DNA of 64,000 nt, from NCBI RefSeq assembly GCF_045679555.1, contig NC_092087.1:21133925-21197924 (forward strand). The letters are read 5' to 3'. Below the pieces are notes generated by a model. It did not search any database. It saw only the letters and a list, made by a program, of their open reading frames with translations, and was not told the DNA's origin. Position numbers and translations under genes: made by a program. Source of the stretch: Salvelinus alpinus (lineage: Eukaryota; Chordata; Actinopteri; Salmoniformes; Salmonidae). Position 1 is the stretch's first letter. Every line of letters starts with the position of its first letter. This document shows, one piece after another, positions 26,986-37,358 of this stretch.

Positions 26986-28268
26986 ATGACTTTCTTTACT
27001 TCAAATAATAGTAATATAAGTTTGAAAACGGAATTGGCAGAAGATGTGCCACGTGATGAGCGCTTGGCTCGAGTTGAAATAGCCCTTTTGAGCATCATAT
27101 TTTTCAGTGCCGCAATGTTAAACTTTGTACTGCTATTGGTGTTGTGGAAGCAGAGGACGCAGCTGTCGAGGATGCGCGTCTTTGTTTTTCACCTTTGCCT
27201 GGCAGACCTGGTGGTCACCTTTTTCCAAGTTTGTCCGCAGCTGATGTGGGATGTAACGGACAGATTCATTGGTCCTGACATAATGTGCCGCCTGGTGAAA
27301 TACATGCAGGTCGTTGGCATGTTTGCCTCCACTTACATGATTGTAGTGATGACCATTGATCGCTACCAAGCCATCTGTAACCCCATGGTGACTTTCCAAA
27401 GGCGCAGAGCGAGCTGGAACGTGCCTGTGTGCGTTGCATGGTCCGTGTCCCTCTTCGGCAGTCTCCCTCAACTGTTCATCTTCTCCCGAGTTCAAATTGC
27501 GCCTGGTGTCTATGACTGCTGGGCTGACTTCATCAAACCTTGGGGACTAAAAGCTTACGTGACCTGGACCACTCTGGTGATATATGTGTTGCCAATCTTA
27601 ACTGTTATCGTTTGCCAGGTGCGTATTTGCCGAGCTGTTCAAATCAACTTTCACATGAAAACACATCAAGCATCGGAAATTGTCACCAAACCTCTACACT
27701 CCAGGACCAGTAGCGTTGCTGGAGTGTCCAAAGCCAGGATCAAGACCGTGAAGATGACCGTGGTCATTGTTCTTGTCTACATTATCTGTTGGACTCCTTT
27801 CTTCACTGTCCAGCTGTGGTCCGTCTGGGATGTCCACGCACCCACTGAGAGTAAGTGCTCTTCAATATTCAGAAACACTTAGAATTCAACTAGAATTCAA
27901 TCATATTGTCAAATGTTTTAATGCCTGAATTAAAATTTTACAATGTAGGTTTAATTTATTTATCTTCTATTAGGGTAGGCCTGTGCTAAAATGTATAGAA
28001 TTACATGGAATCAGGATGCTGCTACTTGATAATAATATTCTGTGTTTTAATATTGATTTCAGCTGCAACTTTCTCTATCCTGATGCTTCTGGCAAGTCTG
28101 AACAGCTGTGCAAACCCCTGCATCTACCTGCTCTTCAGCGGGAAGCTCCCCAAGAGACTCATGGCGGTGTGTGTTAGCCAGTCGGACATTAAGGACTCCA
28201 TACAAGAAGAAGCCACTGTGGTCAGCTCCTTGTACATCAGTTTTAAGAGCCTTTCTGAATCCAGATGA
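26986..28268 (+). CDS. Vasotocin receptor, V2 type (vasopressin/oxytocin receptor family GPCR)
   Basis: Two exons: 26,986-27,850 and 28,063-28,268, joined at A|GTAAGT and TTTCAG; the product is 356 aa. The intron falls between TM6 and TM7, as is usual in this family. The N-terminus has two N-glycosylation sites (NNS, NIS). Further signatures are [20 protein letters not shown] (TM2), [17 protein letters not shown] (TM3), IDRYQAIC (DRY box), [11 protein letters not shown] (TM4), [11 protein letters not shown] (ECL2), [15 protein letters not shown] (TM6) and [14 protein letters not shown] (TM7, NPxxY). The TM2, TM4 and LPQLFIF segments favour V2 over V1 or isotocin receptors. V2 receptors couple to Gs and cAMP. 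The C-tail is short, with one Cys where two often occur. It starts at the in-frame ATG after a TAG-free leader; a longer reading from TTG at 26,944 is unlikely. The exact V2 paralogue is unresolved. Confidence 0.9.
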
Positions 28269-29653
28269 AACAAGCGGCACAGCGCTCTCTCTGGCTGTTA
28301 GAGCTTGATGTATACAGTTGAAGTAGGAAGTTTACATACACTTAGGTTGGAGTCATTAAAACTCATTTTTCAACCACTCCACAAAATTCTTGTTAACAAA
28401 CTCTAGTTTTGGCAAGCTGGATAGGACATCTACTTTCTGCATGACACAAGTCATTTTTCTCAACAATTGTTTACAGACAGATTATTTCACTTATAATTCA
28501 CTGTATCACAATTACAGTGGGACAGAAGTTTACATACACTAAGGTGACTGTGCCTTTCAACAGCTTGGAAAATTCCATAAAATTATGTCATGGCTTTAGA
28601 AGCTTCTGACAGGCTAATTGACATCATTGAGTCAATTGGAGGTGTACCTGTGGATGTATTTCAAAGCCTACCTTCAAACTCAAAGCCTCTTTTGAGCTTG
28701 ACATCATGGGAAAATCAAAAGAAATCAGACAGACCTCAGAAAAGGAATTGTAGACCTCCACAAGTCTGGTTCATCATTGGGAGCAATTTCCAAATGCCTG
28801 AAGGTACCACGTAAATCTGTACAAACAATAGTACGCAAGTATAAACACCATTGAACCACGCAGCCGTCATACCGATCAGGAAGGAGACACATTCTGTCTC
28901 CAAGAGATGAATGTACTTTGGTGCGAAAAGTGTGAATCAATCCCAGAACAACAGCAAAGGACCTTGTGAAGATGCTGGAGGAAATAGGTACAAAAGTATC
29001 TATATCCACAGTAAAACGAGTCCTATATCGACATAACCTGAAAGGCCGCTCAGCAAGGAAGAAGCCACTGCTCCAAAACCGCCATGAAAAAGCCAGACTA
29101 TGGTTTGCAACTGCACATGGGGACAAAGATCGTACTTTTTGAAGAAATGTCCTCTGGTCTGATGAAACAAAAATAGAACTGTTTGGCAATAATGACCATC
29201 ATTATGTTTGGAGGAAAAGGGGAGGCTTGCAAGCCGAAGAACACCATCCCAACCGTGAACCCCCGGGGTGGCAGCATCATGTTGTGGGAGTGCTTTGCTG
29301 CAGGAGGGACTGGTCTACTTCACAAAATAGATGGCGGATAGATGAGGGAGGAAAATTGTGTGGATACATTGAAGCATCATCTCAAGACATCAGTCAGGAA
29401 GTTAAAGCTTGGTCACAAATGGGTCTTCCAAATGGACAATGACCCCAAGCATACTTCCAAAGTTGTGGCAAAATGGCTTAAGGACAACAAAGTCAAGGTA
29501 TTGGAGTGGCCATCACAAAGCCCTGACCTCAAGCCTATAGAACATTTGTGGGCAGAACTGAAAAAGCGTGTGTGAGCAAGGAGGCCTACAAACCTGACTC
29601 AGTTTCACCAGCTCTGTCAGTAGGAATGGGCCAAAATTCACCCAACTTATTGT

Positions 29654-29816
29654 CCCGGTCCCGTGTGGCTCAGTTGGTAGAGCATGGCGCTTGCAACGCC
29701 AGGGTTGTGGGTTCATTCCCCACGGGGGGACCAGGATGAATATGTATGAACTTTCCAATTTGTAAGTCGCTCTGGATAAGAGCGTCAGCTAAATGACTTA
29801 AATGTAAATGTAAATG
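29654..29816 (+). mobile_element. tRNA-derived SINE nested in the Tss element, with perfect 7-bp target duplication
   Basis: The head resembles a tRNA, with A box TGGCTCAGTTGG and B box GGGTTCATTCC. The tail TAAGTCGCTCTGGATAAGAG ends in an AAATGTAAATG repeat. TTATTGT flanks both sides (29,647-29,653 and 29,817-29,823). Removing the SINE and one duplication restores the uninterrupted Tss sequence seen at 55,381-55,400. This is a SINE, not a tRNA gene: the acceptor stem is not closed and the tail is family-specific. Confidence 0.92.
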
Positions 29817-29943
29817 TTATTGTGGGAAGCTTGTGGAAGGCTACCTGAAACATTTGACCCAAGTTAAACAATTTAAAGGCAATGCTATATAATACTAATT
29901 GAGTGTATGTACACTTCTGACCCACTGGGAATGTGATGAAAGA

Positions 29944-29961
29944 AATAAAAGCTGAAATAAA
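29944..29961 (+). terminator. Two AATAAA hexamers in the right end of the Tss element
   Basis: AATAAA occurs at 29,944-29,949 and 29,956-29,961 on the plus strand. Between the receptor stop (28,268) and the transposon I see no hexamer, so these are plausible donated poly(A) signals for the receptor transcript. Function is an inference. Confidence 0.35.
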
Positions 29962-30437
29962 TCATTCTCTCTGCTATTATTCTGACATTTCACATTCTTA
30001 AAATAAAGTGGTGATCCTAACTGACTTAAGACAGGGAATTTTTACTAGGATTAAATGTCAGGAATTGTGATAAACTGAGTTTAAATGTATTTGGCTAAGG
30101 CGTATGTAAACTTCCGACTTCGACTGTAGATATAAAGAACATATTCTGTATACAGGTCATTCTAAGATCATCTATATCATAGGGGAAAAAATGATAATTA
30201 TTTTTGTACATGTCATACACATCACAATGTTATAGCACATTTGTTTGTTTGTTTTTACTCTGAAAATGAATATAGACTGGGAGCTGTGTACAAATATGTA
30301 AATATAAATGCACGTGTACATTTGAACATAGAGATAAGGCTAATGATGATTCAGAGATGTTCTACATCTCATGGCATGAATTTTAACATCCAAGCATTGA
30401 GCTGGTTACATGATATTTATACACAGTAAAATCAACA

Positions 30438-31304
30438 TACACTACTGTTCAAAAGTTTGGGGTCACTTAGAAATGTCCTTGTTTTTGAAAGAAAAGCACT
30501 GTTTTTGTCCATTAAAATAACATCAAATTGATCAGAAATACAGTGTAGACATTGTTTATGTTGTACATGTCTATTTGGAGCTGGAAACGGCTGATTGTTA
30601 ATGGAATATCTTCATAGGCGCAGATGCACATTATCAGCAACCATCACTCCTGTGTTCCAATGGCACGTTGTGTTAGCTAATCCAAGTTAATACTTTTAAA
30701 AGGCTAATTGATCATTAGAAAACCAATTTTGCAATTATGTTAGCACAGCTGAAAACTGTTGTTCTGATTAAAGAAGCAATCAAACTGGCCTTCTTTCGAC
30801 TAGTTGAGTATCTGGAGCATCAGCATTTGTGGGTTCGATTACAGGCTCAAAATGGCCAGAAACAAATAACTTTCTTCTGAAACTCGTCAGTCTATTCTTG
30901 TTCTGAGAAATAGAAGGCTATTCCATGCGAGACATTGCCAAGAAACTGAAGATCTCGTACAACGCTGTGTACTACTCCCTTCAAAGAACAGCGCAAACTG
31001 TCTCTAACCAGAATAGAAAGGGGAGTGGGAGGCCCCAGTGCACAACTGAGCAAGTGGACAAGTACATTAGAGTGTCTAGTTTGAGAAACAGACACCTCAC
31101 AACTTCTCAAATGGCAGCTTCATTAAATTGTACCCGCAAAACACCAGTTTCAATGTCAACAGTGAAGAGAGGCGACTCCGGGATGCTGGCCTTCTAGGCA
31201 GAGTTGCAAAGAAAAAGCCATATCTCAGACTGGCCAATAAAAATAAAAGATTACGATGGGCAAAAGAACACAGACACTGGACAGAGGAACTCTGCCTAGA
31301 AGGC
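30438..31304 (+). mobile_element. Tc1-like transposon of another family, 3' truncated
   Basis: The left end is TA then CACTACTGTTCAAAAGTTTG. The plus-strand N-terminal transposase region reads MRDIAKKLKISYNAVYYSLQ (HTH) and GSGRPQCTTEQVDKYI. It shifts frame at about 31,170 into ERRLRDAGLLGRVAKKKPYL and RLRWAKEHRHW. The catalytic domain and right end are missing: a rearranged joint follows near 31,304, where a stretch repeats part of the preceding sequence in reverse (CTGCCTAGAAGGCCAG, 31,291-31,306). Confidence 0.85.
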
Positions 31305-31322
31305 CAGTTTGCGCTAACCCTA

Positions 31323-31368
31323 ACACTTAGATGCAGTGCCTTAGACCGCTGCGCCACTCGGGATCCCC
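31323..31368 (-). repeat. 5' head fragment of a tRNA-Leu-like SINE
   Basis: The minus strand reads GAGTGGCGCAGCGGTCTAAG, an A-box containing head also seen at 59,606-59,725. Only about 45 bp remain. No target duplication is clear. The stretch from here to 31,662 has no other feature. Confidence 0.6.
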
Positions 31369-31662
31369 TTTGATGACGCTAAAACATTTAGAGTGGAAGC
31401 CATTGTGAAGTGGATTTACAAAAGATTTAAATGGACACATAATATCAGATTTACTGATGTATGAATAACTCAGCCATCTCTTAACCAATGCCTTAGCTCT
31501 TCTCAAACTAAGTTAAGCGATGTACCATGGGCTTAAGTACTGAATTCGGACTTAAGTTTGAATGAAATACGTTTATCCAAAATTACCAAGATTGAGGAAA
31601 ATCTATACTGATGGAACTTTTGGGTCCTTGAGGCAAATTGGTTCAGCATGAAGAAAGACACA

Positions 31663-33660
31663 TACAGTTGAAGTCGGCCGTTTACATACGCCTTAGCCAA
31701 ATACACTCAAACTCAGTTTATCACAATTCCTGACATTTAATCCTAGTAAAAATTCCCTGTCTTAAGTCAGTTAGGATCACCACTTTATTTTAAGAATGTG
31801 AAATGTCAGAATAATAGTAGAGAGAATGATTTATGTCAGCTTTTATTTCTTTCATCAAACATTCCCAGTGGGTCAGAAGTGTACATACACTCAATTAGTA
31901 TTATATAGCATTGCCTTTAAATTGTTTAACTTGGATCAAACGTTTCGGGTAGCCTTCCACAAGCTTCCCACAATAAGTTGGGTGAATTTTGGCCCATTCC
32001 TACTGACAGAGCTGGTGTAACAGAGTCAGGTTTGTAGGCCTCCTTGCTCACACACGCTTTTTCAGTTCTGCCCACAAATTTTCTATAGGATTGAGGTCAG
32101 GGCTTTGTGATGGCCACTCCAATACCTTGACTTTGTTGTCCTTAAGCCATTTTGCCACAATTTTGAAAGTATGCTTGGGGTCATTGTCCATTTGGAAGAC
32201 CCATTTGCAACCAAGCTTTAACTTCCTGACTGATGTTTTGAATTGTTGCTTCAATATATCCACATAATTTTCCATCCTCATGATGCCATCTATTTTGTGA
32301 AGTGCACCAGTTCCTCCTGCAGCAAAGAAACCCTAAAACATGATGCTGCAACCCCCGTACTTCACAGTTGGGATGGTGTTCTTCGGCTTGCAAGCTTCCC
32401 CATTTTTACTCCAAACATAACGATGGTCATTATGGTCAAACAGTTCTATTTTTGTTTCATCAGACCAGAGGACATTTCTCCAAAAAAGTACAATATTTGT
32501 CCCCATGTGCAGTTGCAAACCGTAGTCTGGCTTTTTCATGGCGGTTTTGGAGCAGTGGCTTCTTCCTTGCTGAGCGGCCTTTCAGGTTATGTCGATATAG
32601 GATTAGTTTTACTGTGGATATTGTCAGGTTTTGGCCAAGACTGTTCGGGTTTTGGTCACTAGATGTCCCCATTGCACCTTTTTTGTACCTTTTGTTTTTC
32701 TTGCTCTAATTATTGTTTGCACCTGTAGGTCATTCCCTTGTTAGTATTTAAACCCTGTGTGTTCCTCAGTTCCTTGCTCAGTGTTTGTAAGTTAGCACCC
32801 AGCCCCAGCCCAAGCCTTGTTTTATACAGATATTTCTCTTGTTGGATTTTCCAGAGGTTCTCTGGTTTAGTTCTTGTGTATTATTTGAGTAGTCTTTTGA
32901 GGTTTGTTTTTCCCTGCTGTTTTTTACCACTTTGTGGAGTTTCTTTTGTATTTTGGAGGATTTCCATTTTGTGCCTCTTGGCTTTATTTTTGGACATTGT
33001 GGATTTAGTTTCTTTGCCTGAAGATTTTGTTCTTTAATTAAACCACCATCTCTAGTACTGCTGTGTCTGCCTCATCTTCTGGGTTCTGACGATTATTAGT
33101 GACTGTTTCTCGCACCGGGTCCTGACAGATATAGATACCTTTGTACCTATTTCCTCCAGTATCTTCACAAGGTCCTTTACTGTTGTTCTGGGATTGATTT
33201 GCACTTTTCTCACCAAAGTACGTTCATCTCTAGGAGACAGAACACGTCTCCTTCCTGAGCGGTATGACGGCTGCGTGGTCCCATGGTGTTTATACTTGCG
33301 TACTATTGCTTGTACAGATGAACGTGATACCTTCAGGTGTTTGGAAATTGCTCCCAAGGATGAACCAGACTTGTGGAGGTCTACAAATCTTTTCTGAGGT
33401 CTTGGCTGATTTCTTTAGATTTTCCCATGATGTCAAGCAAAGAGGCTTTGAGTTTGAAGGTAGGCCTTGAACTACATCCACAGATACACCTCCAATTGAC
33501 TCAAATGATGTCAATTAGCCTGTTAGAAGCTTCTAAAGCCATGACATCATAACTGACTTGCCAAAACTATAGTTTGCTAACAAGAAATTTGTGGAGTGGT
33601 TGAAAAACCAGTTTTAATGACTCCAACCTAAGTGTATGTAAACCTCCGACTTCAACTGTA
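31663..33660 (-). mobile_element. Sleeping Beauty-related (Tss) transposon, transposase on minus strand, split by a solo LTR
   Basis: TA-flanked ends: CAGTTGAAGTCGGCCGTTTA on the left and the complement of CAGTTGAAGTCGGAGGTTTA on the right. Minus-strand blocks encode GAISKHLKVSRSSVQAIVRK (33,357 down), LVKILEEIGTKVSIS, then after the LTR KGRSARKKPLLQNRHEKARL, GHNDHR-type sequence, [20 protein letters not shown] and [19 protein letters not shown]. An N-terminal frame break is seen near 33,385 and another shift near 32,340. The LTR (32,622-33,128) lies between the two halves. Confidence 0.92.
32622..33128 (+). mobile_element. Solo LTR with 5-bp target duplication, inside the Tss element
   Basis: It starts TGTCAGG and ends CCTGACA (perfect 7-bp inverted ends, TG...CA). 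GATAT flanks both sides (32,617-32,621 and 33,129-33,133). Removing it and one GATAT restores GGATATAGATAC of the Tss sequence. A TTAATTAAACC run at 33,035-33,045 gives an ATTAAA signal on the plus strand, which sets the orientation. Length is 507 bp. The sequence is unlike the LTR at 7,211, so it is another family. Confidence 0.9.
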
Positions 33661-35126
33661 CATACAAAGTTTCAAGTCTCTAGGTAAAATGGGATGGCGG
33701 ATACAAGGGTCTAACTGAGAATGCTTATAACAGCGTCACCTATAGGCCATTACTTTTTACCAAGTTACTCATGGCCTCTTGTTTTTGTGTGCCTCCCATT
33801 ACCATTATTACCAATCTACAGTTGAGTTATTTGACCATGTCAAGGGAAAAAAATCTAACAATAACAATAGGTTTCACAGCTTTACTGTGAACCATTAATA
33901 ATTACTCAAAGGCATAGAAAATATAGTAAACGTTTCTGTAATGAGCTACAGAGGACATGGTTGAGACATGAATTGCCTATTCTGCCAAATCACGGTCTAA
34001 TTGGAGTCCCTGCTGAGCATTCACATGGCATTTGAAAACCTAATATGGATTCAAACTAATCCTCAATTTAATGTCTGATCAGCTCTTTGGTTCCCATATT
34101 ATTAAAATTGTGATGGACTTTGGCACTTAAACTTTCTTTCTCACTACGGCCCATCCACAATTCTATCTAGTTGATGGCTCTCTAATGAAACGGCTCTCAT
34201 CATCAGCTGTTCAAAACGCTGCTATTTAGCAGTAAGCAGCAGATTTACCAACCTTTACTTCTGCACATCATGAGCGAAACTAAGAAATCGCGTTGCTTTG
34301 CTTTGCTTTGAATGTCACTCACCTGGCTTTATTAAAAAAAATAAAAAATAAAGATGTTGATGTATACATTGTTGGATTACTTCATGGAGCAAAATTTTAT
34401 TTAATTTAATAACGAATCGGAGCATTTTCTAATTTTAAATGTTCCCCCTGCAACTAGCCACGAGAGTTTAGAAGACAACATTGACTTCTCAATTGAGAAC
34501 GGATTGAGTATTGCCGAGCAAAGGTTTGGTCACATCTAATGATGAGAGCTGTTTGATTCCATCAGCTAAATCTGACCCTGACTCAGTAGGCCTAGTTTAA
34601 TAAAAAAAAAAGGTTGTTGTTGTAGTCGTGCATTGAAGTTGTGTTGAAAATATAGTATGGTCCCTGGTCATGATTATAATATTCTGGAACTGTTATTTTA
34701 CCATACCATGGTCCATTATCTGAAACATTTAGAAAATTTTCATGCACAGCACATTATAATCAAAATGAGAATGAGGTTCTTATAATGTTTCAATATCCTG
34801 AATTAATGATGCTCAATGAATCTAGTCCAGTCCCACTTAATAATACTGGAAGACTGGTGCATTCAAATCCTTTGAGCAGTAGTGTGTGTTGAGCCCAGTG
34901 TCCTGCGATCTGTTATCTTCTCCAGTGTGGCAGCTGTCTCAGGTCTCAGCTTTTAACTTTTCTGATAAAGCATTCACACTGTCCATCATCAGCCAGCTTC
35001 CTGACAAACAGACTACTTTGTCAATCAGTCTGTTCCTTCAGGAAGACGTCCTGGCGAGTGGGATCAAAGCTGTATTAGAAATCAAACCACACATACTGCA
35101 GTACACACATGTACGTTCGTAATGTT
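33661..35126. other. Intergenic stretch, no gene or element recognised
   Basis: AT-rich and single-copy in appearance. A short open frame at 34,886-35,122 shows no family resemblance. Nothing is supported. Confidence 0.5.
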
Positions 35127-35280
35127 CTCTCTCTCTTTCTGTCTGTGTCTGTCTGTCTGTTGGTCTCTCTGACTTATTTACTCATTCACTCATTCACTCA
35201 TTCACTCACTCACTCACTGACTCACTCACTCAATCACTCACTCACTCACTCACTCACTCACTCACTCACTCTCTCCCTCA
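35127..35280. repeat. Compound microsatellite (CTGT)n and (CACT)n
   Basis: CT-rich and CTGT units at 35,127-35,160 are followed by ATTCACTC then CACT units from 35,178 to about 35,270, with two interruptions (CTGACTCA and CAATCA). An open frame through it (SLTHSLTHS-type) is only a product of the repeat. Confidence 0.95.
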
Positions 35281-36114
35281 CACCAGCCACCTTACAAAAG
35301 TAAGCGTGTAAAAGGGATGACTCACACATTATGGTTGAAAGGTATTCCATTAAAACCTGCTGCACAGAATAGATTTGATTAGAAATACAAATGAAACCAA
35401 TAATCACCCTTATTTGCTAAAATGCAATAGTAATTTGTAAATACCAATGATTGCATGTGCACAAAGGTTATTATAGATGGCTTAATTAACCCCAAACAAA
35501 TATATTAGTCAACATAGTAAAGTAAGACTAGCTAGCTCTAATAAGTGCATTTAAACACAGTGTTTTAGATTTACTTTGTATTTAGGCTCCACTAATGTAT
35601 CTCATTGCAATTCCAAAGAGGTGTATTTCCATGCTGTGATAACAATCACCAAAGTCGATCCATGAGTACCGAATGAAAACAAAACCAGTGGAGACGTGAG
35701 AACATGGGGAGTGTAGCACTGCCTGATAGGTAAAGAAAAGATAGATAGTGTTAGTGTTTAACGAGATGTATTCATTGCATTCGGTTTCATTTGAATAGTT
35801 TTGTTAGAGTATGTGATATAATGAAAGACAAAAATAATATAAAACAAACAAACATTTTCAGAATATTTGTAACATTAAATATCACACTGTCTAACACCCT
35901 TGTATCGAAGCTATATTGTCCTAAATATCTCCAACAAATTGTTATTTTCTCAATATCTTCTACCAATTCTATGACAAACTTGCTTTATCAAATACTTATG
36001 AACAGAGTATTGTGATAGGTAAATAACATCACTTTGGGCAATGTACAGGTCTCAATGTACAGTTAGGAGGTAATTGTTTAATCTGAAACTGAAAGTTCAA
36101 AGCTAAATCAATTA

Positions 36115-36170
36115 CAGTGGACTGAACACAGTGGACTAAACACAGTGGACTGAACACAGTGGACTGAACA
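36115..36170. repeat. Four-copy tandem repeat of 14 bp
   Basis: The unit CAGTGGACTGAACA occurs four times, one copy with a single change (G to A), then half a diverged unit. No coding frame. The rest of 35,281-36,728 contains no recognised gene or element. Confidence 0.9.
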
Positions 36171-37358
36171 CAGCTAAACACAATACAGTAGCTGACTGTA
36201 CCATGAACTGTTGAGGTGATGGTTCGTATGATGCAATGAGATCATTATAAATTTAAGATCCTCCGGCAAGATAGGACAGCTCAAAGTGATTTATTTTTAG
36301 AAATACAATGTACAAAGACAAATAACATATGATCGATTCCATGGTTGTGTGACACAGACAAAGCACACAATGTCTTCAAAATGGCAGGGAATAGCAATCA
36401 TGTCTTAATGTATGACATACGCAGGCTACTTTGTGAATCAGATTGGTTCATCAATGCTGGATGTCATCTGTTGGTGTTCCAATGTTCCCTTCTCCGTATT
36501 CAATCGGATCATTAATGAGATAGAAAGACATTGCTCATGTTGGGATCATTACCATCACACTGATATTTGTGAAATATATATTTTTTAACAACAACCACTT
36601 GACAGACAGGATTCTTTATAATAAGAAATGCCCCATGTTTACTATGTTCAAATTATGCCATGCATTGCATAAGGGTAAATATGAATATTACCAAGATGTA
36701 ATGGAAATTTCACAGGAGAATTCAAGCATACAGTATTCCCACTCCTTGACTTTTTACACAATGCGTTTTGTTACAGCCTGAATTTAAAATTGATTAAATT
36801 GAGATTATTTTGGGTCACTGGCCTACAAACAATACCTCATAATGTCAAAGTGGAATTATGTTTTGAGAAATGTTTACAAATTAATAAAAAATGAAAAGCT
36901 GAAATGTCTTGAGTCAATAAGTATTCAAACCCTTTGTTATGGCAAGACTAAATATGTTCAGGAGTAAACATGTGCTTAACAAGTAACATAATAAGTTGCA
37001 TGGACTCCGTGTGCAATAATTGTGTTTAGCATGATTATTGATTAACTACCTCATCTCTGTACCCCACACATATAATTATCTGTAAGGTCTCTCAGTCGAG
37101 CTGTGAATTTCAAACACAGATTCAACTACAAAGACCAGGTAGGCTTTCCAATGCCTCGCAAAGAAGGGTAAAAACAAATCAGACATTGAATATCCCTTTG
37201 AGCATGGTGAAGTTATTAATTACACTTTGGATGGTGTATCAATTCACCCAATCACTACAAAGATGCAGGCGTCCTTCCTAATTCAGTTGGCGGAGAGGAA
37301 GAAAACCAATCAGGGATTTCACCATGAGGCCAATGGTGACTTTTAAACAGTTACAGAG

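Larger units (their letters stand above)
28313..30128 (+). mobile_element. Sleeping Beauty-related (Tss) transposon directly after the receptor, with nested SINE
   Basis: TA-flanked ends read CAGTTGAAGTAGGAAGTTTA (left) and the complement of CAGTCGAAGTCGGAAGTTTA (right). Inner direct repeats are near 28,518 (GTGGGACAGAAGTTTACATA) and 29,915. The plus-strand transposase begins at ATG 28,707 ([14 protein letters not shown]) but stops after that. Later parts in other frames include GHNDHH-like sequence, [20 protein letters not shown] (second catalytic Asp) and [18 protein letters not shown] (catalytic Glu). At least three frame breaks make it inactive. The first base is 45 bp after the receptor stop codon. 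Confidence 0.92.

Noticed and set aside
29654-29740. tRNA gene
   Set aside because: A and B boxes are present but the cloverleaf does not close, and target duplications with a SINE tail show it is a retroposon.
35109-35303. 64-aa Ser/Leu/Thr/His-rich open frame
   Set aside because: Produced by the CACT microsatellite.
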